A stretch of DNA of 64,000 bases from Ditylenchus dipsaci (lineage: Eukaryota > Nematoda > Chromadorea > Rhabditida > Anguinidae): positions 496,001-560,000 of the forward strand of contig SADC01001297.1 in NCBI GenBank assembly GCA_004194705.1. The letters are read 5' to 3'. Under the pieces are notes generated by a model. That model saw only the letters and a program-made list of their open reading frames with translations, was not told the origin of the DNA and did no database searches. This document shows positions 13,401 through 54,135 of the stretch, in pieces. Both the position numbers and the translations under genes were made by a program. Each line of letters opens with the position of its first letter. Position 1 is the stretch's first letter.

Positions 13401-16400
13401 AAAAAGCAGACTAAAATCTACCATCTTCGATGAAGAAAGAAACGAAACCTTTTTAACAAAAATTTTTTTTATCAGAAGTGTTTGTGCTTAGAAGAAGCCC
13501 AGATTTTATACTGAGGGCTCCTCAGAGATATCCGACATAGGTTTGCGAATTTTGGCCTAAAATTAGGCTTGAACACGAAAATCCACCCTGAATCCAGGCT
13601 AAAATCCACCATTTTTAATTGAAGGGGAGGGGCAGTGCAAGGAATTTTTTAGAAGCAACTTCAATCATACATGTTTGTGCTTAAAAGAAAGGCAAGATGT
13701 TATATTTGAGGTTTCCGGCAAGACGCCCCGGTCTCAATTACCATGTAGAGATCCCAGGTATCAAATCCTTTGTTCATTAGGCGGAATTAAGGGATTTCAA
13801 ATGGAAAAGTTTTGTTTGCGGCAGTGTTGGCAATAGGTGGCATTCAAGCCTACAGCCAACAAGTGAAGTTTTGAAAAAATCAATTTTTCACCTTATTGCG
13901 TTTTCTAGTGTATTCTATCAGCGCATCTAACATTTTTATACAAATCTGAAGACATTTTCGTTATTTTTTTCGAAATCTTGCAAGCGCATATTATAGCGAA
14001 AAAATCAAAGCAACCTTTATAAAATTTCACAAAAAAATAAGGTGGACTCAGATGTGGCCTGAAAAACCACTTCTTGCCAACCCTGGTTTGCTGTATCGTT
14101 GATTGCTCTGATTGCTTGATCTGTTACTGTAACTTGATCAGAGCGTGGACGGCTGGATCTTTTCATATTCGCTCAAATTCGTTTCGGTCGTTTGTTCTTC
14201 TTCAATAGCTCTAAATAAGTCATTTATGAGAAGAAAAGTATAATAGAGAGTAGTAGAAAAAGTAGAAATCCGCAAATGTAGAGTCTGCAAATGTGGAATC
14301 CGCGAGTGTAGGATCCGCAAGTGCATATCCCTATTTGAGAGTTCGCAAATGTGTAATCCAACTGTGTGAATCCGCATATGACAATCCGCAATCGAATGCT
14401 CGCCGTTTTTTTTCTCATGTGGTACAGCAAGTTACTGGAGGCAATTTAGTATATTGAATGCATTTTCATGAAACTGGCTAATTTTGATCATTAAAAAAAA
14501 ACAAATTCAAGCCCTTACTATCCCTGAGTACAAGAACGTTTTAGTGTATAAAAAATTCTGAATCAAAAAAATTAATGTTATCTCTGCACATTCAATTTTT
14601 TGCTTAAAAGGCCATTTTCATCTCCGACAACGGTTGTCCCCGCCAATTCAAAAAAATTTCCTGATCATTGGACTGCTGTATGGACTTTTTAACTTGGTTT
14701 CTAAAATAAAAATACCTAAAACTAAATTCTAAGCCATGTTTTTTTTTTATAAATCCGTACAGAAATTGAATGATTAGGTGAAAATTTTTGAATTGGCGGA
14801 TGACAATCTAGAACGCATGGCCATGGTCCTGTAACAATTGTTGACTCTGAAGCCTCAAACAAAATTTCAAAAAATACAGATGTTTGAATACTTTCAGACC
14901 ATTGCGTGCACTTGTATGACATCCGAAACCCATCCAAACCACTTAACATCTTCCGTGGCCATCGTAAGGCTGTTTCCTATGTGAAGTATTGCAACGAATC
15001 CGAGGTTGTTTCTGCATCCACAGACAGCAACCTGCGAGTCTGGGATGTAAACAGCGGCAAGTGTTTGCAGACTATGAGAGGACATCAAAACGAGAAAAAC
15101 TTTGTGGGTTTGGCAACTGATGGCAACCATGTTGTGTGTGGTAGTGAAAACACCATCTATACCTGTATTACAAGAGCATCTCTGAGGTAATGACTTTTTA
15201 ATCTGTTGCTTATCAACTGTTGTATAAATTTATATTTGAAGCCATTGATGTCTTTCGACTTTGCTCTAAAACAGTTGATAATGCTGTGGGGTCAGCAGCC
15301 AGCACTGCAAATGTGGATTCTGTTGATCTAAACATAGCTCCACTTACTCCTGGCAGCACCACAGCTAGCACGACAGAACCTACAGCCCCATCAGTGTAGC
15401 CAACAGCACTGACTTTGTGTCGGCAGTCTGCTGGAAGAAGGTGGAAATTTGAAAAATAGCTTTACACTCAAACCTCGATTTAACGAACCCCTAGAGACCG
15501 GATTTAAGGGTCATTCAATTTAGAGGTCGTTATATTGGAGGGTCGTTAAATCGAGGCTTTCATACAGACATAAAAGGGGTCATTAAACGAGGTTTGACTG
15601 TATTGCTACTGGTCTAAGAAAATTCGTTCGTGGAGATTAGAGTTGGCCCGGAATTCCGGTTCCGGTTTCCCGGAATTCCGGTCTTTTTTGGATTCCGGTT
15701 CCGGTTTCCCGGAATTCCGGTTTTTTTGGATTCCGGTTCCGGTCGCGAAAAAATGTAATTCAGGTTCCGGTTTTCACAAAAACTAAAATTCCGGTTCCGG
15801 TCCAAATATCAATTCCGAGCCAACTGTATCAAATTTTTGCTCCTGCTCGGCTGATTTCTAACGCGCATTTAACTTTTGAACGAATTTTTTCGTGTTAAAT
15901 ATCAATATACTAGGTCTGCAGGCGCCTATCGGCGCCTATGCCGTTCGGGAACATTAGTGGTTCGGGCACTATTCTTGTGGTTAGGAGCATTAGTGGTTCA
16001 TTTACATTAGTAGTTCGGGTAGATTAATCTTTCGATTGCGTTAATGGTTAGGGTAGATCATTCACTCTACCTGTCAACCCACCTACTCTACCTCGTCTAC
16101 CTTCGCCTATCCTCGCCTATCTTCGCCCTTCCTCGCCTATCCTTGCCTACCTTGCCTATACTCGCCTATCTTCGCCATCCTCGCCTATCCTCGTCTACTA
16201 TAACGTACACCTGACTTGGTCCCCAGAGTGTACGTTACATCAAAGTTTTACTGTAGAGATTCCACTTAAACACTCAACTATACTATCTGGCTACCTACCC
16301 ACCCTAACTGGTCATACACCTACCCTACCTTGCAGAAAAAGCGGGCTAGAACACAAAAATCCACCTAAATCACCAATTTGGAGGTCAAGAAAAATTTTTT

Positions 16401-17348
16401 TAGAAGCAATTTCAAGTATACGTATTTGTGCTTAGAGAAAGCCAAGATATTGTACTTGAGGGTTCTGGCAAGATATCCTACATCAATTCGCAAAAAATGG
16501 CAGAAAAGTGGGCTTCAACACAAAAATTTACTCAATATCCAGGCGAAAATACACCATCTCCAATTTGGAGGGACTTAAAAAGCTTTTTTAACGCCATCTC
16601 ATTTTTCCGGTTACTTGCTCAAAAGACAGCTAAGAAGTTAAATTTTAAAGAAAGAAAAAAAATCTTGACTTTTTTAATATTTTGACTTAAAGGACCTTGG
16701 CAAAACCAGAAAAATAACCTTTTCGAATAATTGAAAACCAAATGTTTCTAGGCCTATTTACGGGTCAAGAATCACGATTTTACGGGGAGGAGGAGATTCG
16801 ACCATTTCAAAATGAGCCAAATTCAAATTGGGCCAATTCGAACTAGGCTAAATTCAAATTGTGCCAATTTAAACCGGGCCAACTTGTCGACGATTTTCTC
16901 ACTGATATTTCACTCAAAATCGTAGCCCAATATGAAATTGGCCCAGTTTGAATTTGACACAATTTTTAATGGCCCTATCATCTCCTCCCTGATTTTACGA
17001 GTGGTTGCCCATTGAAGAAAATTTTATTTCGCGCAAGGGGTACAGTAAAATTCTATACTATAAAAAATCATGATACCCGTATCATGGTTTTTTTTTGGGA
17101 CTTTTGATTAAGCCGTTATCTTGTTTATGCTGATCTTACGGAGAAATGAGTACATATTTGGGCATAACTCAGGTAATACAGTAAAAATACACAAAAAACA
17201 AAATTTCATTTTTTTCTAAAATTATCAGTTCTAGTAATTCCATCGTAAATTAGAAACACAACGTGTAATATGCAACCATTTTCAGAACACAAACGTGATT
17301 GTGGCAGCCAATAGTCAAGGGACCACTCACATTCTCCAGTTACAATAA
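1092..17348 (+). CDS. COP1: COP1 E3 ubiquitin ligase, WD40 part (nine exons, 5' end outside window)
   Basis: COP1 (RFWD2) is a RING-type E3 ligase whose C-terminal WD40 propeller recruits substrates. Exons seen: 1092-1416, 1471-1671, 10491-10634, 10685-10729, 11742-11886, 11931-12045, 14898-15186, 15242-15440 and 17286-17348. They give the linker before the propeller and all of the WD40 domain in order, with landmarks [78 protein letters not shown] and [10 protein letters not shown]. The RING and coiled coil must lie left of the window. Introns of 50 bp sit beside ones of 8.8, 2.9 and 1.8 kb packed with transposons. About six single-base shifts (one in exon 2, two in exon 6, one in exon 7, two in exon 8) break the frame, although splice sites and residues stay conserved. 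Either the assembly carries indels or the copy is a young pseudogene; I favour indels. Confidence 0.92.
1471..1671 (+). CDS. COP1: COP1 exon: end of linker and start of propeller
   Basis: The exon encodes [11 protein letters not shown] and then, after a one-base frame loss near 1,606, [15 protein letters not shown]. It joins in phase to SIEFDKDG at 10,491 across an 8.8 kb intron. The donor is GTGAGA. Confidence 0.85.
1697..2000. repeat. Foldback repeat R1 copy
   Basis: Inverted arms (AACTCTGGTATGCATGC, then CCAGAGTCACTTTCGAGTG, and their inverses near 1,905-1,970) form a hairpin around a C-rich loop. The same arms recur at 9,600-9,660, 48,190-48,250 and 63,090-63,150. It lies in the large COP1 intron. 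Confidence 0.8.
2040..3420. repeat. Diverged repeat tract of about 180 bp units
   Basis: No gene is seen. From 2,853 the block GCTTAAAAGAGAGCTAAG..TTTTAGGGTT..AAAGATAT..CCAAAATCCA..CCACCATCT recurs at about 2,853, 3,049 and 3,238. Further copies lie near 10,905, 13,390, 13,580, 16,345 and 16,520. The stretch 2,380-2,640 holds a separate duplicated block (GAAAGAGCTTTCGAATGA..AACATGCAAATAAAAATATT). Confidence 0.65.
3789..4138. mobile_element. Near-perfect 350 bp foldback MITE, TA TSD
   Basis: The ends are CAGGGTTATTCAAGAAATTG and its inverse, flanked by TA on both sides. The two arms of about 150 bp are almost identical, with a short loop around 3,950-3,970. The inner segment (ACGATTTTCGCTTGGTCCCC) recurs at 51,490-51,620, so a relative lies there. 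A Tc1/mariner-type origin is inferred from the TA target. Confidence 0.85.
4380..4720. repeat. Dispersed CAGGTGGATATCCACCTGG-type repeat
   Basis: Several units resembling AGGTGGATATCCACCTGGATGG followed by CCTGAAAA occur here. Further copies lie at 5,385-5,440, about 12,840-13,050 and 38,000-38,240. There are no coding signs. The remainder of 4,140-5,000 is unassigned AT-rich sequence. Confidence 0.55.
5004..5263. mobile_element. Pogo-type MITE (GCGCTTATTAGAGG variant), TA TSD
   Basis: CCGTATTTTCTCTAATAAGC at the left and its inverse (GCTTATTAGAGGAAATACGG) at the right are flanked by TA. The interior contains a GGCGCTTA module and a CCCCGAAGATCG block also seen in the 62,498 copy. Confidence 0.85.
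5470..5570. repeat. Poly-C/poly-G hairpin repeat
   Basis: CGCTACTCGG, poly-C and AAAAGCTACTCGGG are followed by the inverted complement with poly-G and CCGAGTAGCG. It is a small palindrome of the poly-C MITE type. No TSD was recognised. Confidence 0.55.
5885..6095 (-). CDS. Nested membrane protein last exon (duplicated Ala/Pro tail)
   Basis: [16 protein letters not shown] is followed by two copies of a 66 bp unit and a TGA stop. The duplicated unit is kept in frame, which argues for coding selection. Confidence 0.5.
5885..7248 (-). CDS. Multi-pass membrane protein nested antisense in COP1 intron
   Basis: Function and family were not recognised. Reading on the - strand, likely exons are 7060-7248, 6943-7016, 6707-6887 and 5885-6095, with GT-AG junctions. 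The protein starts [13 protein letters not shown] and then has four or more hydrophobic segments: near [50 protein letters not shown] and [19 protein letters not shown]. It ends in a soluble tail rich in Ala, Pro and Val that holds a tandem duplication of about 22 residues ([12 protein letters not shown]). Exon 1 and the last-exon join need small frame shifts, as in neighbouring genes. The 4TM-plus-tail layout resembles tetraspan vesicle proteins, but that is only a shape comparison. Confidence 0.5.
6240..6455. mobile_element. Mariner-type MITE (TCTCTATAACGGAC interior)
   Basis: CAGTCGATGACCTTCATAAC at the left and the partly inverted GAGAGCGTCGACTG at the right lie next to TA. CTCTCTATAACGGAC appears twice inside. 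It falls in an intron of the nested membrane gene. Exact ends are uncertain. Confidence 0.5.
6707..6887 (-). CDS. Nested membrane protein exon 3 (TM3-TM4)
   Basis: It follows exon 2 (6943-7016) across a 55 bp GT-TAG intron. It encodes two hydrophobic stretches and a Cys-containing NMLCGSSTR end. The donor is GTATGA. Confidence 0.5.
7060..7248 (-). CDS. Nested membrane protein exon 1 (TM1-TM2)
   Basis: The start is an ATG at 7,248. A shift of one or two bases is needed between the ESFFA and CDANYAC codons. It ends in phase 1 at a GTAGGG donor. Confidence 0.45.
7300..7830. repeat. Inverted repeat around GAACGCTTCTAAACATGAAG
   Basis: CATAGAACGCTTCTAAACAT near 7,490 and its inverse ATGTTTAGAAGCGTTCTATC near 7,662 form a foldback. 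Outer arms with GTCCTACGCTGTC and GACGGCGTAGGAC extend it to about 7,430-7,750. No gene is seen. Confidence 0.6.
7842..8101. mobile_element. hAT MITE with CGG-rich core, TSD GTTACGAG
   Basis: The TIR is CATAGTTGGA and its inverse, flanked by an exact 8 bp duplication GTTACGAG (7834-7841 and 8102-8109), as hAT elements make. The core is a degenerate (CGG/GCC) array, a strong local GC peak in an AT-rich region. A related copy with CATAGTTGCAC ends lies at 17,948. Confidence 0.9.
8590..8715. repeat. GTGGTGGCC/CCACCACC imperfect microsatellite
   Basis: A purine/pyrimidine-biased GTGG-rich tract with inverted halves gives strong hairpin potential. The open frame across it is low-complexity and not credible. 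Confidence 0.7.
8935..9048. repeat. Solo tandem-repeat terminus, GTTACGAAA family
   Basis: Units of CGCTGTTACGAAA and CGTTACGAAAATT end in CTGCAGCCGTATAGTG. The sequence matches the right terminus of the complete element at 61,043-63,944. No partner terminus is seen nearby, so it is a solo end or a deleted copy. Confidence 0.75.
9150..9690. repeat. Poly-C MITE fragment and R1 foldback copy
   Basis: ATATATACCCCCC with GCTACTGTAATATA (9,190-9,240) abuts an R1 copy (9,325-9,680). The R1 copy has the CTTACCTTAGACATGATTC arm in both orientations around a CCCCTTCGGGGGCGC hairpin. Confidence 0.65.
9715..9812 (-). ncRNA. Candidate Sm-class snRNA or spliced-leader RNA gene
   Basis: Read on the - strand, a block (CTCTAAGCGTCTAAGGG through ACAAACCCAG to GTGCAGGCAAAAGTATAAC, about 9,880-9,805) is about 85% the same as the one at 22,311-22,378. 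The bodies then differ. This body contains an Sm-like site GAATTTTTGG at 9,744-9,753, followed by a GGCG-loop-CGCC hairpin. A shared promoter in front of a distinct body with Sm site and 3' stem is the layout of snRNA and SL RNA genes. It matches no U-snRNA I can name. A repeat origin is possible. Confidence 0.35.
10491..10634 (+). CDS. COP1: COP1 exon: WD40 blade 1
   Basis: It encodes [20 protein letters not shown] and on to QCSSKI with no frame break. The acceptor is TTTAATTTCAG and the donor GTCAAT. Confidence 0.9.
10685..10729 (+). CDS. COP1: COP1 exon: short WD40 exon
   Basis: A 45 bp exon encoding [14 protein letters not shown] lies between a 50 bp and a 1 kb intron. Phase continues exactly into [10 protein letters not shown] at 11,742. 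Confidence 0.9.
   Translation, partial: QCILEPIQQVFVSQ
10800..11100. repeat. Copy of the 180 bp dispersed unit in COP1 intron
   Basis: CAGGCGCCTATAGGCGCCTCC (10,830-10,855) is a palindrome also present near 15,916 and 57,218. From 10,905 the CCAACCTAAAATC..GAAAGAAAGCTAAGATATT block matches the 2,853 repeats. Confidence 0.55.
11211..11433. mobile_element. TTAA-flanked foldback MITE
   Basis: TTAA precedes AGAGCCATTGCCGTCTCCGA and follows the inverse GGTGTTAACGCCCT. The inner arms contain CCGCCAATTC and its inverse. The element is of the piggyBac target type. It has the same interior as copies at 23,219, 59,205 and 14,600. Confidence 0.8.
11742..11886 (+). CDS. COP1: COP1 exon: WD40 blades 2-3
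   Basis: It encodes [10 protein letters not shown], then [10 protein letters not shown] and ASGSDDAK. The frame is open and the GT-AG junctions are good. Confidence 0.92.
11931..12045 (+). CDS. COP1: COP1 exon: WD40 blades 3-4 with two frame shifts
   Basis: VKLWC opens the exon. [14 protein letters not shown] and [13 protein letters not shown] are read only after single-base shifts near 11,955 and 12,003. The junctions to both neighbours stay in phase at the ends. Confidence 0.85.
13190..13345. repeat. AAACGGTTTGAAGC imperfect tandem repeat
   Basis: About ten units of a 12-15 bp motif contain the palindrome CAAACGGTTTG. The tract probably forms many local hairpins. Confidence 0.75.
13822..14085. 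mobile_element. hAT MITE (CAGTGTTGGCAA ends)
   Basis: CAGTGTTGGCAA at the left and TTGCCAACCCTG at the right are flanked by GTTTGCGG and GTTTGCTG, an 8 bp duplication with one mismatch. It is inserted within the 12,244-14,404 element. Confidence 0.8.
14898..15186 (+). CDS. COP1: COP1 exon: WD40 blades 4-6
   Basis: [31 protein letters not shown] and [15 protein letters not shown] are intact. One base is missing near 15,153; the next frame gives [10 protein letters not shown], as expected in COP1, and ends at the GTAATG donor. Confidence 0.9.
15242..15440 (+). CDS. COP1: COP1 exon: WD40 blades 6-7 with Ser/Thr insert
   Basis: PLMSFDFAL aligns with the TLLTFKF region. It is followed by a lineage-specific Ser/Thr/Ala-rich loop and then [12 protein letters not shown]. 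Two single-base shifts (near 15,274 and 15,396) are needed. The donor is the GT at 15,441. Confidence 0.85.
15465..15600. mobile_element. Mariner-type MITE (CACTCAAACCTCG ends), TA TSD
   Basis: CACTCAAACCTCGATTTAAC and the inverse of CAGTCAAACCTCGTTTAATG are flanked by TA. It lies in the last COP1 intron. Confidence 0.8.
15638..15825. mobile_element. hAT-like MITE with GGAATTCCGGTTCCGG core
   Basis: The left end TAGAGTTGGCCCGGAATT and the right end (inverse AGTTGGCTCGGAATT) bracket an array of self-complementary GGAATTCCGG units. The TAGAGTTGG end is shared with the element at 35,695. No clear TSD was found. Confidence 0.6.
16040..16205. repeat. CTCGCCTATCCTTCGCC pyrimidine-rich tandem repeat
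   Basis: More than ten units of about 10 bp (TCGCCTATC) occur. A 180 bp unit copy follows at 16,345-16,650. No gene is seen from here to the final COP1 exon. Confidence 0.7.
17286..17348 (+). CDS. COP1: COP1 last exon: final WD40 strand and stop
   Basis: A TTTTCAG acceptor precedes [20 protein letters not shown] and the stop TAA. This matches the last propeller strand of COP1. The exon is preceded by a 1.85 kb repeat-rich intron. Confidence 0.88.
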   Translation, partial: NTNVIVAANSQGTTHILQLQ

Positions 17349-17349
17349 A
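17344..17349 (+). terminator. COP1 poly(A) signal AATAAA overlapping the stop codon
   Basis: The TAA stop (17,346-17,348) lies inside AATAAA. A second AATAAA at about 17,485 could serve instead and would give a normal 3' UTR. Confidence 0.5.
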
Positions 17350-17512
17350 ATTCATTTGAAAATACTGAAAAATTTCACAAAACTGTGATCAGCAAATCAC
17401 AAACTTTTTGCTCCCCGTACTCTTTCAATTTTTGTTGCGCTATTTTGTTGCTATATCTTTGCAGATTGTGGAAGAGAGTCTAGTATAAATAAAATTTAAT
17501 AAATTTTTATAT

Positions 17513-17518
17513 CTTTAT
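17513..17518 (-). terminator. K2P gene poly(A) signal (AATAAA on - strand)
   Basis: TTTATT on the + strand lies ten bases beyond the K2P stop at 17,528. Only 180 bp separates the two convergent stop codons. Confidence 0.5.
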
Positions 17519-17527
17519 TGAATGCCC

Positions 17528-49473
<31,946 letters not shown>

Positions 49474-50074
49474 CTCCAGCTCAAGTTAACAACACTTGAG
49501 CGAAGGTGGTGTTAATAAAGAGCAGGACTAGGATGGGTGAGTGATCCAACTCTCCCAATCTACCCTTGCAATCTCAGCCCCCCTCTTCCATCATCCAGGA
49601 GTGCTGCATTGTTCTTCTTGTGGCCCCTGGCTGCTAACAGACATGTTCCCCTATTGTTTTTGCTACTCTTTTTGTTTTTTGGTGAGCAGCCTGCCCAAAA
49701 TAAATGCCCAATTTATTATGTGCTTGTCTTTTGGATACTGCTTTATCTTGTCAGGGGAAATCAGCCTTGGCTTTGATACTTTTCTGCTTTTTAGACACAT
49801 AAAGATCTAGTAATTGTTAGAGAAGAAGAAAGAGTATGTTTGAAAAGGTGAGTGATAAAAAGGTGAAGGAGTGTGAAAGTATATACTCTTATTGACATTT
49901 ATTTTGGCTGGAAGGACTTAGCATTGATTATAGGGAGTGCAGGCAACATCACCAACAAAAATCAAAGCAGTCATTCGTTGTTTAGATGGCACAAGCAGGA
50001 ATATGCCTCAAGGATAGGAAGTTCTGATCATGTTTGTGTCAATTACAACGATGAATTTTGCATTGATTTCTAAT

Positions 50075-51700
50075 ACAGTCAAACTTCCATATACGGTCAC
50101 CCTGTTTTTACAAAAAGTAATTTTATATGGAAAAGAAGAAAGTTTTAGTGTTTTGAAAAATAATTGGCAAAATCGCAATCCTTACAATTTTCGGGACCAG
50201 ACTGTTCAAACAGAACTGGCAAAAGCCTTCAAAAGACCGGGACAGACTTTTCGACCGTGCTACAATTGAGACTATAATTGAAAAGGGCATGATCGCATTT
50301 TTTAGTGTTTAAAAAATCCGATTATCAGATTAATTGAAAATGTATCTGTTCTTTTTTGAATTAAATGTTTTCGACATACACATGTCTTTTTACTGACGGC
50401 TTTTTCAGACTTTTCGTAGAATTTTTGGGCAAGAATGCAATAATCCCACGTGGATCAGCAAGCAAATGTATGGAAAAGATTTCTATTTTTAAGGAATATG
50501 TCCTTCTAAGTTAAAAATATATTGCAAACGAAAAAAGGAACACACTTTAGCAGAATTAGAAAAATTACTGCCTAAGCTAAACAATTCAATTGTGTAAAAA
50601 GTAACCTGCAAGAGCTGGAGTAGACTCGCCGGATTTCCTTTCGGGAGGATGCAGTGAGGCATGACGAATCAACTGGCTGTAGTTGTGATAAGCCACTCCT
50701 GCACCTGAGGAACCCATATGTAATGGAAGGGATTGCGATAAGATGAAAACAATAAATACAGCTGGACTGCAATGCCGTTTACCTACAAAACAGTAAAAAG
50801 AAGTTTTTGTCAAGAATTAAAGTAAATTTTTATTATTATTTTTGGTCTTACAACTTGTAAGTTACAAGCGACTGTATCAAACTGTGAAACCCGAATTATA
50901 ATCATACTTTGAAAATCGAGTTCGCCGTGATCAATAAAAAAACTCTGCCTTTGAAATGGTCACAACTTTTTTCTACGTCATTTTTCATAATTCTGTTTCA
51001 CAGATCGATTTTTCTAGCAGACAATGTTTTTTGGTATTTGATGTCAAAAACGGCTCTACATATATTCTTCAACTACCTATTCTTCAACTGGACTATTATT
51101 CAAGCAGACTAGGCTCTCCCCCTTTTTGGTCTTTCATGCATCTTTTTTGTTCGATGTCAAGCAAGTTATATGTCATTCTAAAGCTAACATTCAGGGCTAT
51201 CCTTTCGAAACCTTCGCGACGCAGATTTGCAACTTTTTTTAAGAACGGGCCGCGAAAGCCCGTGAAAAATGACCAAAAAGCACAATGTTTTCGGAATTTC
51301 GCGGCCCGCCCTTAAAAAGTTGCAAATCTGCAGCCCGCAGCTTGCAAAAAGACAGCCCTGAATGTTAGCTTTCGAATAACATATAACTAGCTTGACGTCG
51401 AGCAAAAGAGATGGACGAAAGACAAAAAAAAGGAAAGCCTAGTCTGGTTAAAGAATTGGTAGTTGAAAAATATGTGTGGAGCCATCGAAAACACGATTTT
51501 TCCTTTTTCTTACCTGTGGTTTGGGTCTTCGTCTGTGGATGGCTTCTAGACGAGCAAGACCCAAAGCACGGGGGGACCAAGCGAAAATCGTGCTTTTGAC
51601 ATTATATACGAAAAAAATTAGCCAGCGAGAAAAAACGATCTTTAAAGGGGGTACGCGACAATTCACGCCCGGGACGATTCACGCCCCTAGATAATTCACG
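50075..51700. repeat. MITE-rich region (mariner-type end; relatives of the 3,789 foldback)
   Basis: TACAGTCAAACTTCCATATA at 50,075 is a mariner-type end. A palindrome of GCTAACATTCAGGGCT arms spans 51,184-51,368, with ACGGGCCGCGAAAGCCCGTG inside. CGATTTTTCC..TCTGTGGATGGCTTCTA (51,490-51,620) is related to the 3,789 element. Confidence 0.55.
50606..50717 (-). CDS. Candidate K2P first coding exon B (alternative)
   Basis: ATG at 50,717 gives MGSSGAGVAYHNYSQLIRHA, then SLHPPERKSGESTPALA, ending at a GTTACT donor in phase 1. The MGS-S/T-GA start and end phase match exon A, which suggests alternative first exons. Confidence 0.4.
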
Positions 51701-53040
51701 CCCTAGATAATTCACATTAAGTTACTTTATTTATTTACTTTTCTAATTATCAAACCGTCTTAATCACCCAGAATTAGGGTAATAAGGGTAGCTACACACC
51801 CTAAAGGGTTTAGTTATTTGGTTAACTCTGACCCTCACTCTCACCCAACAGGAAAAAACTGCTTCTAAGTTTACTCTCACTTTCACTTTAAGTGAAGATT
51901 TCGCAGGAATTTTTAGTCTGAAAATTTTTTAGTCTGAACCAACCAAACCAAGTGGTCGTCCACTTAGATAAAATTTATTTTTTATTTTTTCGGGTTCCAA
52001 AACCTGTTTTCTGGACTATTTCGGGCATGCTGAAGATGGTTTGATAGTGGTTAAATGCCGTTTGAAGGGTATTTTCGAGTTTTGGTAAAATCAATTGTAC
52101 CCGAATACTCAAAAATATCAAACAAAACCTTATTTTACTATTATCAAAGCATCTTCAGCATGCCCGAATTAATACAGAAAACAGGTTTTGGAACATGAAA
52201 GACGTAAAAAAATTTGCTCCAAGTGGTCAGCCACTTGGTTTTGTTGTACCCAGGTTGGGGAACTCAGGTAGTGTAGTGATACCCGGGTAGTAATATTTTG
52301 GTTTTGTAAAGAACTTTTAAAAGTTAGAATTTTTTCTATGATCCAACCTCAATTCTACTGAATAACCCATGCATCAACAAAACTAAGTGGTCGTCCACTC
52401 GGAGCAAACATTTTTTACGTTTTTTATGTTAAAATAGTTCGCAGGTTCGATCCCACGTAGTGGCACGCTATTTTTTTGGCTTGTTTGGCCAGTTCTAGGG
52501 GGATTAGACTTTTTTGACGTCAGATTCGGAATCACCAACCCAAATTCCCCTAGAACTGGTCAAACAAGTCAAAATGAATAGCATGTCACCACTTGGGATC
52601 GAATCTGCAACACCATTTTGGGCCAAAAAACGCGACCGCTTACGCACTGCGCCAGGGAGGTCACATGTTCAAGGGGGGGGAAGCTTTAAAGGGGCGGGGG
52701 TTAAGCCATTTAGGTTTGAAAAAGTGGCTTTCATGGCGCAGTGCGTAAGTGCTCGCGTTTTTGGCCCAAAATAGTGTTTTTTTGGTGTTGCAGGTTGTAC
52801 GTAGGGTCACACTATTTTTTGGCTTGTTTGGCCAGTTTAGAGGTAATTTGGGTCGCTGATCCCGAATCTGGCGTCAAAAAAGTCTAATTACCTCTAAAAT
52901 GGCCAAACAAGCCAAAAAAATAGTGTGCCCCTACGTGGGATTGAACCTGCAACACAAAAAACACCATTTTGGGCCAAAAAACGCGAGCACTTACGCACTG
53001 CAGAAGCCACTTTTTCAAACCTAAATGGCTTCCCCACTTT
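51700..53040. repeat. Inverted SINE-like repeats with B-box-like motifs
   Basis: GCAGGTTCGATCCCACGTAG (52,440) and the inverse forms near 52,580 and 52,935 carry a tRNA B-box-like core. CAAGTGGTCGTCCACTTGG-like arms repeat at 51,950, 52,225 and 52,385, as at 38,330. No gene is seen. Confidence 0.55.
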
Positions 53041-53042
53041 AA

Positions 53043-53457
53043 GGAGATAGTCTCGACACGAAAGGATTGATTCAAATTTTGTGTTTTTATGTGGCTTTAG
53101 AGACATATTTTGTCGACAACCCGGTGTTGCAAGGCCTAACAATGTGTGCAGAATTGAAAGCTGGATTGATATGATCAATATCAGAATTTCTAAATTCCTT
53201 CAAAAAATGCCCTCAAAATCGAAATGCAATAGAAAACTAATCAATCTTTTTCGACGGTTTTTTCCTTTTCCATTCAAATTTTAGGGCATTTTTTGAGAGA
53301 ATTTAGAAATTCTGATATTGATCATATCAATCCAACTTTTAATTCTGCACAAGATTGTATGACATTGCAACACCGAGTTGTCGATAAAGCACGGCTCTAA
53401 AACCACAGTTAAAAAACACAGAACTTGGGTTAATCCTTTCGTGTCGAGACTATCTCC
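53043..53457. mobile_element. TTAA-flanked foldback MITE
   Basis: GGAGATAGTCTCGACACGAA and its exact inverse are flanked by TTAA on both sides. The arms of about 190 bp share ATTGATCATATCAATCCA and CAGAATTTCTAAATT blocks. Confidence 0.92.
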
Positions 53458-53689
53458 TTAACAGCTTTCACCTCTCCTTTAAAAACATAATTATGAAAAA
53501 TGACCTAGAAAGAAAGCCGCCAACTTTTCAAAAAAAAACAAAATTTATTTTAAAAAACCATGTGCCTAGAGTAGCCTTGGTTTCGGCTTGCGGGGTGATC
53601 ACGGTAGAGAAATCATAAGATCGGGGACTCTCTTAAACATCGTTACATAAATGCTAAAAGCCTGTTGCTGCTGCACAAGCTGTCTTTAT

Positions 53690-54135
53690 TTACAGCCAGT
53701 CTTGGCCAATCAACCAGCCCGGTTGATTACGATTTTCGCGTTTTTAAAATCTTGTATGAAGTTTTTGACTTCACTTTATTTATTTTTTCTGTATATTTGC
53801 ACTCAAAATGTAGCTGGGAATCTCAGATACATTATCTTTTTAATGAATTCACTAACAACACAACATTCAAAGGTATGGGCCGGTTGATTATTCGGTTGAT
53901 TGTTTATCAACCAGGCTATCAACCGGTCCATACTTTTGAAATTTAAATACGATTTTTTGTGTTGTTAATGAATTCATTAGAAAGCAAATGTAGCTGAGAT
54001 TTCCAGCTACATTTTGAGTATAAAAATACAAAAAAATTCACATAAAAGTAAAGTCAAAAACTTCATACAAGATTTGAAAAACGCAAAAATCGTAATCAAC
54101 CGGACTGGTTGATTGGCCAAGACTGTTTACAGCCA
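53690..54135. repeat. Foldback repeat with GGTTGATT arms
   Basis: CAGTCTTGGCCAATCAACCA and the inverse TGGTTGATTGGCCAAGACTG enclose mirrored CATACAAGATTT and TGTAGCTGAGAT blocks. About 445 bp. Confidence 0.8.

Larger units (their letters stand above)
12244..14404. mobile_element. Tandem-repeat-TIR element, TTTGCGGATTYCACA family
   Basis: The ends are GGCGAGCTTTCGATTGCG and GGCGAGCATTCGATTGCG (inverse), flanked by GTTTTTTT on both sides. Each terminus is an array of about 15-20 bp units (TTTGCGGATT, CACATTTGCGG), left at 12,250-12,480 and right at 14,265-14,395. No transposase frame is seen. The interior holds a TTAA-type MITE remnant (about 12,595-12,829), a tandem AAACGGTTTG tract, 180 bp units and a hAT MITE. 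The whole element lies in a COP1 intron. Confidence 0.8.
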
